Part shown: piece by piece, positions 43,701 to 55,734 of the stretch
Layout: every line of letters starts with the position of its first letter
Numbering within the stretch: position 1 is the first letter of the stretch
Assembly: GCA_029379385.1 (NCBI GenBank)
Contig: CM055612.1
Coordinates: 10,540,001-10,604,000, forward strand
DNA length: 64,000 bases
Direction: 5' to 3'
DNA from: Quillaja saponaria
Taxonomy: Eukaryota; Streptophyta; Magnoliopsida; Fabales; Quillajaceae
Notes under the pieces: model-generated
What the model was told of the DNA's origin: nothing
The model's input: only the letters and a program-made list of their open reading frames with translations
Databases searched by the model: none
Made by a program: the position numbers and the translations under genes

Positions 43701-46500
43701 ATACTTGGAAAATAAATTATGAAACTTTCTAGTTTAGTTTTTCAAAATTTTAGGAACAACTTTCAATTCAAATGTCCTAAACTAATTCCATCTGCAACCA
43801 CTGAGAAGTCTCTCAGATTGACTAAGGTTCACTAAAAATCCTGCATGATCTAGCTGCAATACAACAAGTCTACCAACAAATATACTTAGAACTAGGTTAC
43901 AAAATTTTACATACAACATCCGAAGACCCTAAGATACACTTTCTCTTTTGAAATCTTAATTTAAGTCAGCCCCAAAAATACTCGAAACACAAGATTTCTT
44001 TAACTTGCGAAATTTGGCCCCACATCCCCTCAAACATCTCTTAATTCTTATTTTTCAACACTTTACTCACAACTAACACTCCTTTGATCATACCCATTAC
44101 TCACTTTCATTAGCTCCTTAATCCATAACATTAATCAACCATTATCTACTCTTGTTTAGAAACTTTTATTATAAGAAACTAGTTATTATATTTTCCATCA
44201 AAAGCTTAGACTAAACCTTCTAATATCACTATATTTCAAATTCCAACTCTTAGTTGTGTCTTTAACCTTTCTTCATTCATTTTATTTTCATCCTTCAAAA
44301 CCATGTATTATCATCCTCACTATTTATTTTAATAAGAAACCTACATACACCAACCTTTATGCATATATTAACATTTGATTTCTCCAAAGCATCTTGTCAA
44401 CCACCTAATATGCATGTTTTAGTCTATTATATATATATTCCCCAATACAATCAACATACTCTTATTAATCCGTAACTTGCTCAAATTTTTAATTAAACTA
44501 ACTATTTAACATCAACATATCCCACTTTCAAAGCTTTCACTTCCCATAAACATGTAACTATTTCACATTTTCTTTGTTTCAACTTTTGTTCACAATTTTT
44601 TACATCTCCACGCTTAATCCATTAAGATATATTAATGAACAAGGTAAAAGTCTATAAGATTACCAGCAAATAAGCCAAATAGCTGCCTCCTCCCTTGATA
44701 GCCGAAAGAATGATCTCTTGCTATCAAATTATAGCAAACTTAGCCAATAAATCTAGAACAAGACATGGTTAGTTGCTTCCATATCTAGCCTTGTCCCTTA
44801 CACACAAACATGGTAGATTTACTAAAGAGAGTAAACAAAATTCCAAGCAGTTGACTAAAGCAAGGTTGCCGTTGGTGAAGGCTACTACCAACAGCTAGAA
44901 TTACTACTAAAATAGGGGAACCCGTTGGCTACCATGGCTACAACAAGTGAAGCTTTAAAGTTTGAGGAGAGCATGGACTAGGGTAGAGACTTTGGATGCA
45001 AAGATTGACAAGAAAATGGCTGCTCCCAAGAGAACCTCATGGCAAATCAGAAAAGGGAAAAAAAAAAAAAAAAAAAAAAAAAAAACAAAGTAGGTTCAAT
45101 CAAATAAAAAAGGAGGCAAGCTAAAGGCGATGGAGTGAAACTTCTCTACTCTTCGGTCAACAAGAAAAATAAAGCAAGGAGGAGAGAGGAAAAAAAAAAT
45201 CTATCAAGTCATTGGTCAAAAAGTTAAATTTTGTGGTGTAAATAATTCCTAAAATTATACTTATACACACACACATATATATACATATATATATTCCATT
45301 AATTTTGTTTTCTTTGTACATACTATACTTCATACCTAACTAAAAGTGTACATAGGACAAAGTCCAAAAGGATTAAAGTCAAAGTCAATCAAATTCCTAG
45401 TGTATACAATGAAATATTTATTATTGTTGCACCTATATACAAAAATTACACGAAAAATTCGTTAAAACGAATTACCAACATATTGGGTAATGAAATACTA
45501 ATATATCGAATATATCATGTTCAATTGTATTATTATTTATTTAATTTGTTTATTTTATGACCAAAATTTACACTTTATGTTTAAAACTTGATTTTATGTT
45601 ATCAAGTTATGAAGGGTTATAACAGATATTATAATTATTAGGAACTTATGAAATAAAAAATTTGAAAAAAATCAATATTAACTAATATTGACATATAATT
45701 TTTGAAAAAATATAATTTTTTTAATGATATAAAATTGAAAAATAATATTATAATAATAAAAACTATGCTCTTAATATATTTTTTTAATTCATAGTAAATT
45801 TAAAAATTTTAATTCTTAAATTTGAGAAGAACTAAAAATAATTAAGATTATTAGGTGCTTATTAAATAATCAAAAATCAAAAATTCAATTTTAATTGTTA
45901 TTGACATATAATTATTGAAGAAAATTTAGATTTATTAATATTGAAAAGAATAAGTAAAAAAGAAATGAATAGTCCTAAAATAATTACAATTCTATTGATA
46001 TTAAAATAAAGAAAAATAGGAAAAAGTAAAAAATAAAAAATAAAAAAAATAGTCTATTTGAAGTAAAATAACAACTAAACATAACTATGTAATAATACAA
46101 ACTTATAGAGTATAAAAGAAAATAAAAATTTTATGCCTCTAAAATTCTTTTATATATAGTGTAGATTATGTTAATCTCAATTTTTTAACATATTACTTTT
46201 AAAAAATAAAAGAGAAAATATTTTACACATGTATATGTAGAAATAAATTTGAATATTAAATAAAATAAAGTTAAATTTTTCTTTAATTTTTGTGAAATAC
46301 AATGAAGATAAATTTAAGCACCTAAAAAAAACGACAATTGATTTATATAAATCTATTCATTAGTTTGAATATTAAATAAAATAAAGTTGAAATTTTTTCC
46401 CTCCATGATTAGTTTTTATTTTTCATTTTTTTATTTTAATAGTAATACATTATGTTAGCCTTTATTATTATTTTTTTCTAAAAATTAATATAACTTATTT
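40795..46500. repeat. AT-rich dispersed repeat, interrupted by solo LTR 3
   Basis: The left part (40800-41641) and right part (45625-46500) of this low-GC repeat both contain diverged units around TAATATTATAATNATAAAAAC and TTAATTCATAGTA (41017, 41180, 41567, 45748). The right end (46210-46390, AATATTAAATAAAATAAAGTT) matches 63290-63320, and the left end (40840-40930) matches 63910-64000. At least two copies therefore lie in the window. No coding content. The class is not determined. Confidence 0.6.
41647..45624 (-). mobile_element. Solo LTR 3 (same family as those in MULE-1)
   Basis: On the minus strand it starts TGTTATAACC and ends GTGACA. It is flanked by the exact 5-bp duplication GATAT (41642-41646 and 45625-45629). 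It aligns with the copies at 8339-12050 and 14818-17894, for example CCTAGTGTATACAATG near its start and CCTCACGGAGGCATG near its end. At 3978 bp it is the longest copy and may be closest to the full-length LTR. No internal domains. It contains an A28 tract at about 45058-45085. Confidence 0.88.
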
Positions 46501-46745
46501 GACTCTTTTTTATAAAAGAAAAAAGAGGACTTAAATAATTTTTATTTATTTGCTAGAGAAGTTGAGGAGAGAAAAACTTGAGGAGGGGGACAAAATCATA
46601 ATCTACAGACAAGAGAAAAAAAAAAACAGAAAAGAAATGACTTGAGGAGAAAGAAAATGAAGGCATTAAAGCGAGAGAGGTTTAACTAGGGCTTTGTATT
46701 TCTGCAAAAAACAAAGGTTTTGGAAATCCAGCAAAACAAAGATGA

Positions 46746-49700
46746 ATGAGGAGTGTATGGAAATCTAGTTCGATGAACAACGGCTTACGTTCTCTTCAAC
46801 AACTTGGCCAATATGCAGCCATTAACAACACCACCACCACCAGCAGGCCTCTGTCAACTTCATCTTCATTGATTCTTAAGCAATCCTCCCTTCTTTCTTC
46901 GTCCATTAATTTTTCTCCACGTCCATCTTCTACGATTTTTCCTTCTCGTCTCTCTTCTGTTCGCTATTTTCGTACAGGAAGCGATCTCGGTAGCAGGTAC
47001 TGTAATTCTTGTTTATATTTTCTAATTCTTTAACTGGGTTTTTGTAATTTCAGTATATAATTGGGGTTTTCATTATAAGGTATGAGATTAGGCCTCCGAT
47101 GAATTGGGGAGTACGGATTGTACCGGAAAAGAAGGCATTTGTGGTTGAGCGATTCGGGAAGTACGTCAAGACCCTTCCCTCTGGAATCCACTTTTTGATT
47201 CCGTTCGTCGACCGGATTGCATATGTGCATTCGCTGAAAGAGGAGGCTATTAGTATTCCAGACCAGTCTGCTATTACCAAGGATAATGTCAACATTATGA
47301 TTGACGGAGTTCTTTATCTCAAGGTGCCCGTTAGTTTATTTTCAACTTGGTTGTTTTTTTTTTTTTTTTTGGGTTGATAACTTGATTGGTTAACGGGTTG
47401 CCTTTGTTTTCTACGAGTGCAGATTGTGGATCCTAAGCTGGCTTCTTATGGAGTAGAGAATCCCATTTATGCGGTCATTCAGCTTGCACAGACAACAATG
47501 CGTAGTGAGCTTGGGAAGATCACTCTTGACAAGACATTTGAGGAAAGGGACGCTCTGAATGAAAAGATTGTGGTGAGTTTAGTTCATCGAATAGTATTAG
47601 GATATGTTTATGCTTTTGTTGCAGTCATTTTAGTCCCAACATATATTTTCTTTTAGGCTGCAATTGAACTTGATTAGCTACATCAATTAGAAGCTATATA
47701 TTGTGACTGACATTGAAGGGAATTAGATGTACTTGCACATATGTTAGTTTTTACTTCTGCATAAAATATGCCTATCAACCTATAGATGGACTCTGGTGGA
47801 ATGCCAGATATGAGACTTTTATAGATCACTAAAGTTAAATCAGATTTTGAAGGGCACTTTGTTCATGTGTAATGCTGAGTTTTTGAGTTGTGTACTATGC
47901 ATGTTTGTGCCAGTTGTTTCATTAGTAGTTACCATGATTGCGGAACATTAGGGGGCCACTGTATAGGTGGATATGCCACATACTTGGTTTTTGGTACACC
48001 AGGGTATGCTTAGTTGATAGGCTTCTGGTCGAGGTATGTTTTACTTGGTTTCTTTTTAAATTGTATGTTAGTTAGAAAACATATATAGATAAATTTTTCT
48101 ATTATAAGTATAAGTTTAATCTTTCTTAAAAGTTAGATTAAATTTTGCCTTTTTAAGTAGAGGAGTTATTACTTATAAGTTGTTACCTCTCTTTTCAATT
48201 TGGATCCAGGTTCTAAGGTAAGGAAGATCGGGCCATTTTCTTTTAAACACCTAGTTAGATATGCTTATGTGCGTACTCTGCCTTTGCTCTCTGACTAAAC
48301 CTGGTGGAGCTGTTTCTAGATTAAATCTAGGTCATCAATCTAGCGAATCAGATTGTATACTGCTGCTTTTCGAAATGCAAAAGTACTGCAAATAGGGTTG
48401 CAGGAACCCACAAGTGGGGGGTAGAGAAAATCCGGTAAATATGGTTTTATTTATCCACTTCTCCAAGTAGCATATACAATGTGGTTTTTTGCCTGCATTG
48501 GATAAAGAATTGCACATCTTGAAGTTGGTTTACATTGAAAACCTTGGTTTCTTATTGAATTATTGACAGGATGACACTTTGTTCAACTTTTAGTTTGTTA
48601 TCAACTTATGAGGAAAGAGTTTTGGTGCATTTTCACTGGTGTTTACTTAACACCACTGCAAAGCACATTTTTTCTATGTGTATGTTTCATATTTACAAAG
48701 CCTACAGTAGTGTTTTAATCAGTGCTACTGCTGCAGCATTAACTTTAGAATAAGCATTGCTCTAGCTGTATACTGTAGTTGTTGTGGACTTTTGCCAGTA
48801 TGCATCAAGGATTTTTCTTGTTCTCATCCTCTGAACTTTACTGGTATGAGCTGTACTGTGCTTCAAAAGTATTTCCTTACTTTGATCAGGTCTCACGAAT
48901 TTCTAGTCATTCAAAGCCTTCGCTCTTCCCTTTCCCTGGTGTATTCCCTCTAATTGGTCAAAATTGTTTGTCTGGTCTTATAAAAATTGATTGCTACATG
49001 AATACTTTTTCCCCTTGCACTTCTTTGTCCATGATTCTCTTTTTCTTTGGGAAGGAATAAGAGTAGCAATTTCTATTTTACATTAATGTAGTTTTATGTG
49101 GCTTGTATTGCCTTGACAAATACAAGCGAGAGAGAGAGATAGAGTCAATGTTCCTTCTTACTAGATTATGTTGTATTTTCCATCAGGATTCAACTCTTAG
49201 AAGTTCAAGGGTTGGGCTTTTAATGAGAACGCTGAAATTTCTTTTCAATTTTATCTGTAAGAGTTGTGAGTCATATCAGCTTGAACTTGTAGTCTCAAGC
49301 ACTTCTCAATATTGAACAGGGTTTGAAGGTTAGATCATGGTTATACCTGCAGGGTAGTTGTATATGATTACCTGCGTTAAAAAAAGAAGAACATAGTTTT
49401 GTAGTGTTAGGCTTAGGATTCTGAAGTTTACTGCGTAGTGAGATAGAGAAAAGAAATGGCTGTGCATTGTTGTAAAAATTTATCTGGTGAAATGATATTG
49501 GCTGATTGGATGACATAACTTTTGCAGGAGGCAATTAGTGTGGCTGCGAAAAGTTGGGGCCTTGAGTGTCTTCGTTATGAAATAAGTAAGCAGCTTTACC
49601 GTTTATTCTGAGCGGAGATTTCATCTATTGTTTCCAACACACGATTGTGAATTTATTTTTTTTGTTATTCTTCTTCAGGGGATATATCCCCTCCTCGTGG

Positions 49701-52289
49701 GGTGAGAGCAGCAATGGAAATGCAAGCAGAAGCAGAACGGAAAAAGAGAGCTCAAATTCTTGAGTCTGAAGGTAATGAACATCGACGTTTCAATTGTTTT
49801 GATTCCTTAAAGTATATATTAAGGTTGTTGCCGGTACATGGAATTGTCAAGCATTGATTCTTTAGCATAACTTTCATTTGAGAATACAATGTCTGGTCAT
49901 TCAATATGTAGCCTTCTCCATTCTTGGACTCTAATGCCTTTCAATGTCTAACAGGAGAAAGACAGGCCCACATCAATATCGCTGATGGGAGGAAGAGCTC
50001 AGTGATATTAGCATCAGAAGCTTCAAAAATGGATCAAGTTAACAGAGCACTAGGTTAATTATATTTTGATTTGTCATTGCTAATCATATATCAAACATCA
50101 ATTATATGATTCCTCGTTCTGTTAGCTTTGTGATGTATAACAAACTGCTTAGGTACCAGATTGACTTAGGACTAGAAGAAAGAGAGAGAAAGGAGGAAAG
50201 AAATTTAGAGATAGAGATTAGGGCTCTCAATAATTAAATTATTCATCAGAATGAAATTGAATATAGCATCCTTTTGTAGTATTTCTGAATTTCTCGATTT
50301 TCATTTTGAACAACATATACAAAACCTAATAGGAGGAGGAAATAATAGAATAATAGTAGAAAAGCTTGATACTGAATAAATTTTAATCATATTAAACTCA
50401 AGAAATACATCATTGACAAAAGTTATGTAATAACCATCCCTAAGATAAGTAGAAAATCCTTTACAAACATAAGCATTAGTTTTCTTGATCTATTTCCCAC
50501 TGTTCTAATAACGTCTGAGCAAGATGGTGTAGTCACCACTTCCCCATGAGTTATGTTGATTTGTGTGAAATGAATTTTTTGTATTTATATATTGATTTAA
50601 AGCCTTATGTCATTTGGCTTTAAGTGTGGAAGTACATTTTGGTTGAATTTAGATTTCCTTACTATTCTATTGTATAACCCTATCCATATTAATTTGTGTT
50701 ATATTGTATATCTGATGGTGTTGGTATTCTCCATTTTCTGCATCTCCAAATTGCCCCTAAAAAAGAACTAGAATTGATAGACTATGTTCCTTTTCTTGCA
50801 ATGTCATTTTCTATTTGGTATCTTCTTAACTAACACTTTTTCTGATGACAGGAGAAGCTGAAGCTATCATTGCTAAAGCAAAAGCAACAGCTGAAGGGCT
50901 TGCACTTGTGTCACGGAGCTTAAAAGAAAATGGAGGATTAGAGGTAAGGATCTTAAACTCTCTCATGGTACTTGATTATGCAGAGGTCAATGTCATGATT
51001 GGCTGTAATACAAGGATTTTGTGGGTCACATTTGAAATGTTGTTTGTGTTAAGAATTTTCTGGGTTTCTATTTTATCTAGAAAATGACATCTTAGGTGTT
51101 CAACCATAGAATTGAACCCAGCCACTCAGTGGGACTGGTTACTGGCTGCTCAGCTTCTTGACTGTGCTGGTTGTTCATATGGTTTGGAAATTCATCCAAG
51201 GCAGTCAAACCAAATGATTACTGTTTGGCCTCCTCAACCTTGGAGGATTTTATCAAGCTGGTTGGGTCAACCCATCCATTTCACTTTTTTAAAAAGAAAG
51301 GGAATATATGATAGAAAGTGGAAAATTCTATTTGGACTCAGGAAAAATGAAAATTTCTATTATTTTAACACTTATTTTACTATCTTAACATTTTTTAGAA
51401 AATATCTAAATTCATTAAATGATCATGAGGTTTGATCAGTACCCTTTTACCCAATCCCTTGCTTTGGTTATTCTCCGTTCCACCTTAGTAAATATGAGTT
51501 AATTGTTTATTGCTCATTCACATAAATAAGAAGTAAGCATTTACTTTGCTATTAGATGGACTAAATGTTTGCTTTTTAAAGTCTGCTAGAACCCTTGCTT
51601 CTTCTAACACAGTTATTATACAGTAAGGATTTGTGGGGTTTGGTGGATTCTTCTTTGTAAAGTCCATTTTCCTGAAAAGTTGTGAAGAGTGAAGAACAAT
51701 TTACCTAAATGGTAATTAAAATACACTACTAATCTAAAAGCATTGACGCAGCATTGATTCTGTTGAATTAGCGTCTTCCCGTGAGGCCAAAAGTAATTGT
51801 AAACTGAAGATGATGCCATCAAGTTACAGAACTGTGACTTCCATGACTTCCGAATTTTCTGATATGATGCATTACAATAGGAGGATTAAATATTTGTAAT
51901 CCCATTTGCAGGCTGCGAGTTTGAGGGTTGCTGAGCAATATATTCAAGCTTTTGGAAACATAGCCAAGGAGGTTAGCTATATTTGAAATTGAATTTGTAT
52001 ACAAGTTATTTCTAGATTTTTTAAAAATTAGTTTTCCCTACATTATTTCATGGTTTGTCCTTTTCTATTCTTTCCTCAGGGCACAACAATGTTGCTTCCT
52101 AGTTCTGCAGCCAACCCTTCCAACATGATGGCTCAAGCTATCACAATGTACAAAAGCCTGATTGACAATGTTTCCGGTGACAAACTTAGTGAAGATTCAT
52201 CTCATGTGTTACCAGGAGGAATAGAGGGAGATGCTTCTTCTACTAAAAACCAGGAATTTCACTCCAGAGCCACAAAAAAGGGCAATTGA
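46746..52289 (+). CDS. Mitochondrial stomatin-like protein (SPFH/Band 7), SLP type
   Basis: Nine exons with GT-AG introns: 46746-46996, 47080-47323, 47423-47572, 49528-49585, 49679-49771, 49955-50053, 50852-50943, 51912-51971 and 52080-52289. They give 418 residues in one frame. The first 80 residues are rich in Ser, Thr and Arg with almost no acidic residues, a likely mitochondrial presequence. The SPFH domain follows: [24 protein letters not shown] and Met-Arg-Ser-Glu-Leu-Gly-Lys-Ile-x-Leu-Asp. A Glu/Ala/Lys-rich coiled coil with Glu-Ala-Glu-Arg-Lys-Lys-Arg and a C-terminal STOML2-type tail follow. Family members form oligomers on the inner mitochondrial membrane and organise respiratory supercomplexes. 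Intron 3 is unusually long (1955 bp). The upstream ATG at 46742 is out of frame. The frame is intact throughout. Confidence 0.95.
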
Positions 52290-53083
52290 TTTTGATGCCA
52301 CCAAAATGGTTAGCACCTGATGAATTAGAATTCTGATATTGGGTTTATTTTCTTCTGTGGATATTCCTTTGAGGATAAAACTTTGAATAGAGAAAAGTTG
52401 TTAGACCTCAGTTGGATATTTGCTGCGGTGCAAGTTATTCCTGTAGCCTAATTCTTAGGATACTATCCATTCGGAAGAGTTTAGGACTTCATACTGGCAT
52501 TGATATGTCTTGTTTCTACTTATCAAACTTGGATGAAAATGTTTAAAAAATTTCTTACTGTAACGCATCTTTCAGTATACTTTGCAGGCTTTCTCATATT
52601 GCCATGTCAAATGACGAATAATGGATGAAAAACTGTTCAATGATTAATAAATATACAAACATCTGGATGCAATGTATCACAATGGTACTCGTGTATATTG
52701 CAGTTTCCAACTTCAACCCAACCTTAAGAAGTAAAGGGTAATACTAGAAGTGGCTTAAAAGCATTCAGGATGACTTGGAATGCTAGAATCCGTATTGTTT
52801 TGGATCTTCCCATAAGATAATTTCTACCAGTTTCTTTGAAATTATTAGGTGATTTGTGTGGGGTGTCATTTTTGGTTTTCCCTTCCTTCCCTTCCCGAAC
52901 TAAGACAAATAATAGTTAAAAAGCTATATAGTGATCAAGGATGTTATCCCTCTTGTTTCCTCAATTTGACAGTAATACAGAAAAGATCATTCCAGGCATC
53001 AGTTTCAATTGCAGGCTTTGGAAGAAATGTGAAAGTCAAAGATGACTTGAAGAGATGCTCTTGAGGCTGTAGATTGCAACAAA
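52290..53083. other. 3' flank of the stomatin-like gene
   Basis: The first 350 bp probably hold the 3' untranslated region (ATTAATAAATA near 52642). No further gene is recognised before the Harbinger relic. Confidence 0.5.
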
Positions 53084-55012
53084 GGGCATGTTTGGATTGG
53101 CGGCAAGGAGTAGATCATGGTTTGTGACTTTGTTTTAATTTCACTATCTGTTTATTCAAAAACTGGTTTATGACTATAGTCTGAAAATCAGTTTTGTGTA
53201 CAAATTATGTTGTATATAAATAAACTAATTTGTATTCAGTTTTGAATTTTAATTAAATTAAACTAATTTGTATTCAGTTTTGATTTTTAATTGAATAAAA
53301 AAACTAATTTTTGATTTAGTTTTGATTTTTAATAGAATAAAAAACTATTTTTTTAATTGAAACTAATTATAATTAAAATTAAATAGCTTCTTTTTTTTTT
53401 AATTGTAAATTACATTCTTAATTAAAAAATAAAACTTAAATCATATTTATAAGTACTATTAAAAATTACAAAATAAAACCAATAATTAAAATAGTAATTA
53501 AATTAAAACATCATCTATCATTAAAAATCACAAAATAAAAGAATAATGATCTTAAACAAAAAAAATTCAATGGCGACTAGCTCTAGTAAGAGAGTTTTCT
53601 ATACTATTATGGTCCTTCGCCATTGAGATTGGGTGTAGAGAATTCAATGAATTTTCATATAATCCACGTCTTTGAAGTTCTCTTTCTCTAAGGTACTCCT
53701 CTCATAAATGATCCTCCAAAAAGATCATGATCATTATCATAATAAGGTTGAAATTCTAAATCACCAGAAAGTTCCCTTTTAATGAAGTTATTTACAATCA
53801 TAGTAACAACTACAATATTTACCATTGTTTTAAGGAATATGTGGGCATGCCTCATAAAATAGCAAATAGTTTCTTCCAAATTCCAAACACCCAATAAAAC
53901 TGCACAACTTAAAGTCGAATGATGGTAATTGAAAATTTCCTTTTAATTTTTTGGAACATGAGTGGTGTCTTGAAAGTGTGGAAGATGATATTTTTTACAC
54001 TTGTACGGTAGTAGAAATCCATATGTCATGCCATATTTTGAATCAACCAAATAGTATCTACATAGTGGTGGAATAAAATTTTTGATGAAAAACTATTCAA
54101 GACTAATCCAAGTATCCCAAGTATCCGGTTGTCGTGGTGATACTTGCCTATCCTGCTAAAGTATAAGTGAAGCACAAATTGAAATCACGAGCTACCATCA
54201 CATTTTGCGTCGCATATCATTTTCTTCCAATGAAATCTGCTTGCCTATTAGATGAAACATGACACATTATGAGTACTATCTATGGCACCAATACAATGTT
54301 GGAAGAATAGTATGTATCGATCGTCTTTATTTTGGTTGGAATAGACTTGAATTCAGGATCAATTGGCGTGATAATGTCAATGGCTAACAACATGACATTA
54401 TGCAACACACACTTAAATGACCTATGAATTGTCTTTCAAAAGAGTTGCATCCTTTCTTGTGATGTACGATTTGAAACTCATTGTCCTACCAAATACATAA
54501 AAAAAGCAACAATTTCTTTATTTTGAATTGGCTTAGAATTTTTTTAAAAATTAGGTGAGAGAAAAATCAAAGACTAAAAAAATTAGCTAGACATTTTATT
54601 ATTTTTGAAGAATATGGAGTAATTTGATAATGTTGTGAAACTTGGAGAATGAAATGTGATATTTATAGTTAGAAATAAGGGGGGAAAAAAAACAAAGAAG
54701 AATTCATTTAACCTTTGTAGCAAAGGAAAAATAAATAAAAAATCTCAATTTCAAATCATTGGCAAGCTCATTGGTCAAATTTTTTAAAATTGGGCCAAGG
54801 ACACAATGGGAATAAAAGGGAAAGGGAGAAGACAACTTGAGATTTTTGACTAGGACAAGTTGGAAATTTTTGGGGAAGGAAAAGAGCAAAACTTGAAAAA
54901 AAAATAAAAATATCCTCACAGATTGGGTCGCTACAGCTAAGCCTGGTTGGCCTTGGGCCGTGGCACAGCCTGTCCAACCCATACTATGCATGCAGTGCCA
55001 AATGGGTCCAAA
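53084..55012 (-). mobile_element. PIF/Harbinger relic B, keeps only the transposase ORF
   Basis: The left end is GGGCATGTTTGGATTGG, typical of Harbinger-type termini. The right end is its approximate inverse (rc GGACCCATTTGGCACTG). The immediate flanks are AAA on both sides, not the canonical TWA, so the target duplication is uncertain. Subterminal repeats (AACTAATTTGTATTCAGTTT, 53220-53340) match the right end of relic A in inverse orientation. Confidence 0.6.
53590..54490 (-). pseudogene. PIF/Harbinger transposase remnant
   Basis: On the minus strand the fragments fall in family order. Cys-Ile-Gly-Ala-Ile-Asp-Ser-Thr-His (about 54300-54270) holds the first catalytic Asp. Phe-Ile-Gly-Arg-Lys and Gln-Asn-Val-Met-Val-Ala lie near 54230-54200. 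Tyr-Tyr-Leu-Val-Asp-Ser-Lys-Tyr-Gly with Gly-Phe-Leu-Leu-Pro-Tyr (about 54065-53995) holds the second Asp region. Last comes Gly-Val-Trp-Asn and Asn-Asn-Phe-Ile-Lys-Arg-Glu (53894-53770), matching the FGVWKxR...HNxIRRE end. Several stops and frameshifts separate these blocks. Confidence 0.82.
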
Positions 55013-55365
55013 GATTCCTGGATATTGTAGTCAGCAAAGTAAATAACCAAACCGCATAAATTCTCTAATTTTGAAGTTAATAATATGTCTTTAACTAGAT
55101 ATAGGATGTGAATTACTCAATGTGCGAATAATGGTTTGAACAACACTGACCGCTAACCTTATCTTTAAAAAAAATAATAGTAATGATTGGTTGAATCTTG
55201 GACTAATTACCAAGTTTTACCATAGACAATGAAACTAAACCAACTCCTTGCAGCCATGCACAGTTAAGTTATCATATTAAAAAAGTTATGAATTACCATC
55301 GTTTTAACTATTTAGTTAGAAATTGTGATGTCTAACCTAAAGAAGAAAAATAGCCAACTTCATCA

Positions 55366-55707
55366 TGTTATGCAAGAAAGTCTGGAATTGACTCTCGGTG
55401 TAACCAAACACACTCACAAGCAAGAAAGCTAAAGAAAACTAAAGGAAACGAAAAAGAAAATGAACAAATGCTTCTGATTCAATGAATGAAGATATTACAG
55501 GCCTACCTCTCTATTTAAGCCTTCTCTTACAACTAACAAGCTCTTCTAACAGAATTACAGCAAGCTAACTAAATCCAACTAATTACTCCAAATAACTAAC
55601 AGTATCCCTAACTAGATTATGCCAGCTAGCTTAGTCCTTTGCTTCTTTAGCTTACAAACGGACCCGTAGATGAAACGAGTGTCGTTTGCCCAACCTTGTG
55701 TAATACA
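55366..55707 (-). repeat. 3' LTR of the gypsy element
   Basis: Matches 58896-59273 over CACACTCACAAGCAAGAAAG, ATTCAATGAATGAAGATATTAC and CTTACAAACG. It is shorter than the partner, which has an internal duplication. Confidence 0.8.
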
Positions 55708-55734
55708 TGTCCCCCTTAAAAAGCATTATTGTCC

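Noticed and set aside
48779..49060. 93-codon frame in stomatin intron 3
   Set aside because: Intronic, no motif, and incompatible with the clear splice sites on both sides.
55012..55365. A further gene between relic B and the gypsy element
   Set aside because: About 350 bp of AT-rich sequence with no coding frame or repeat boundary.
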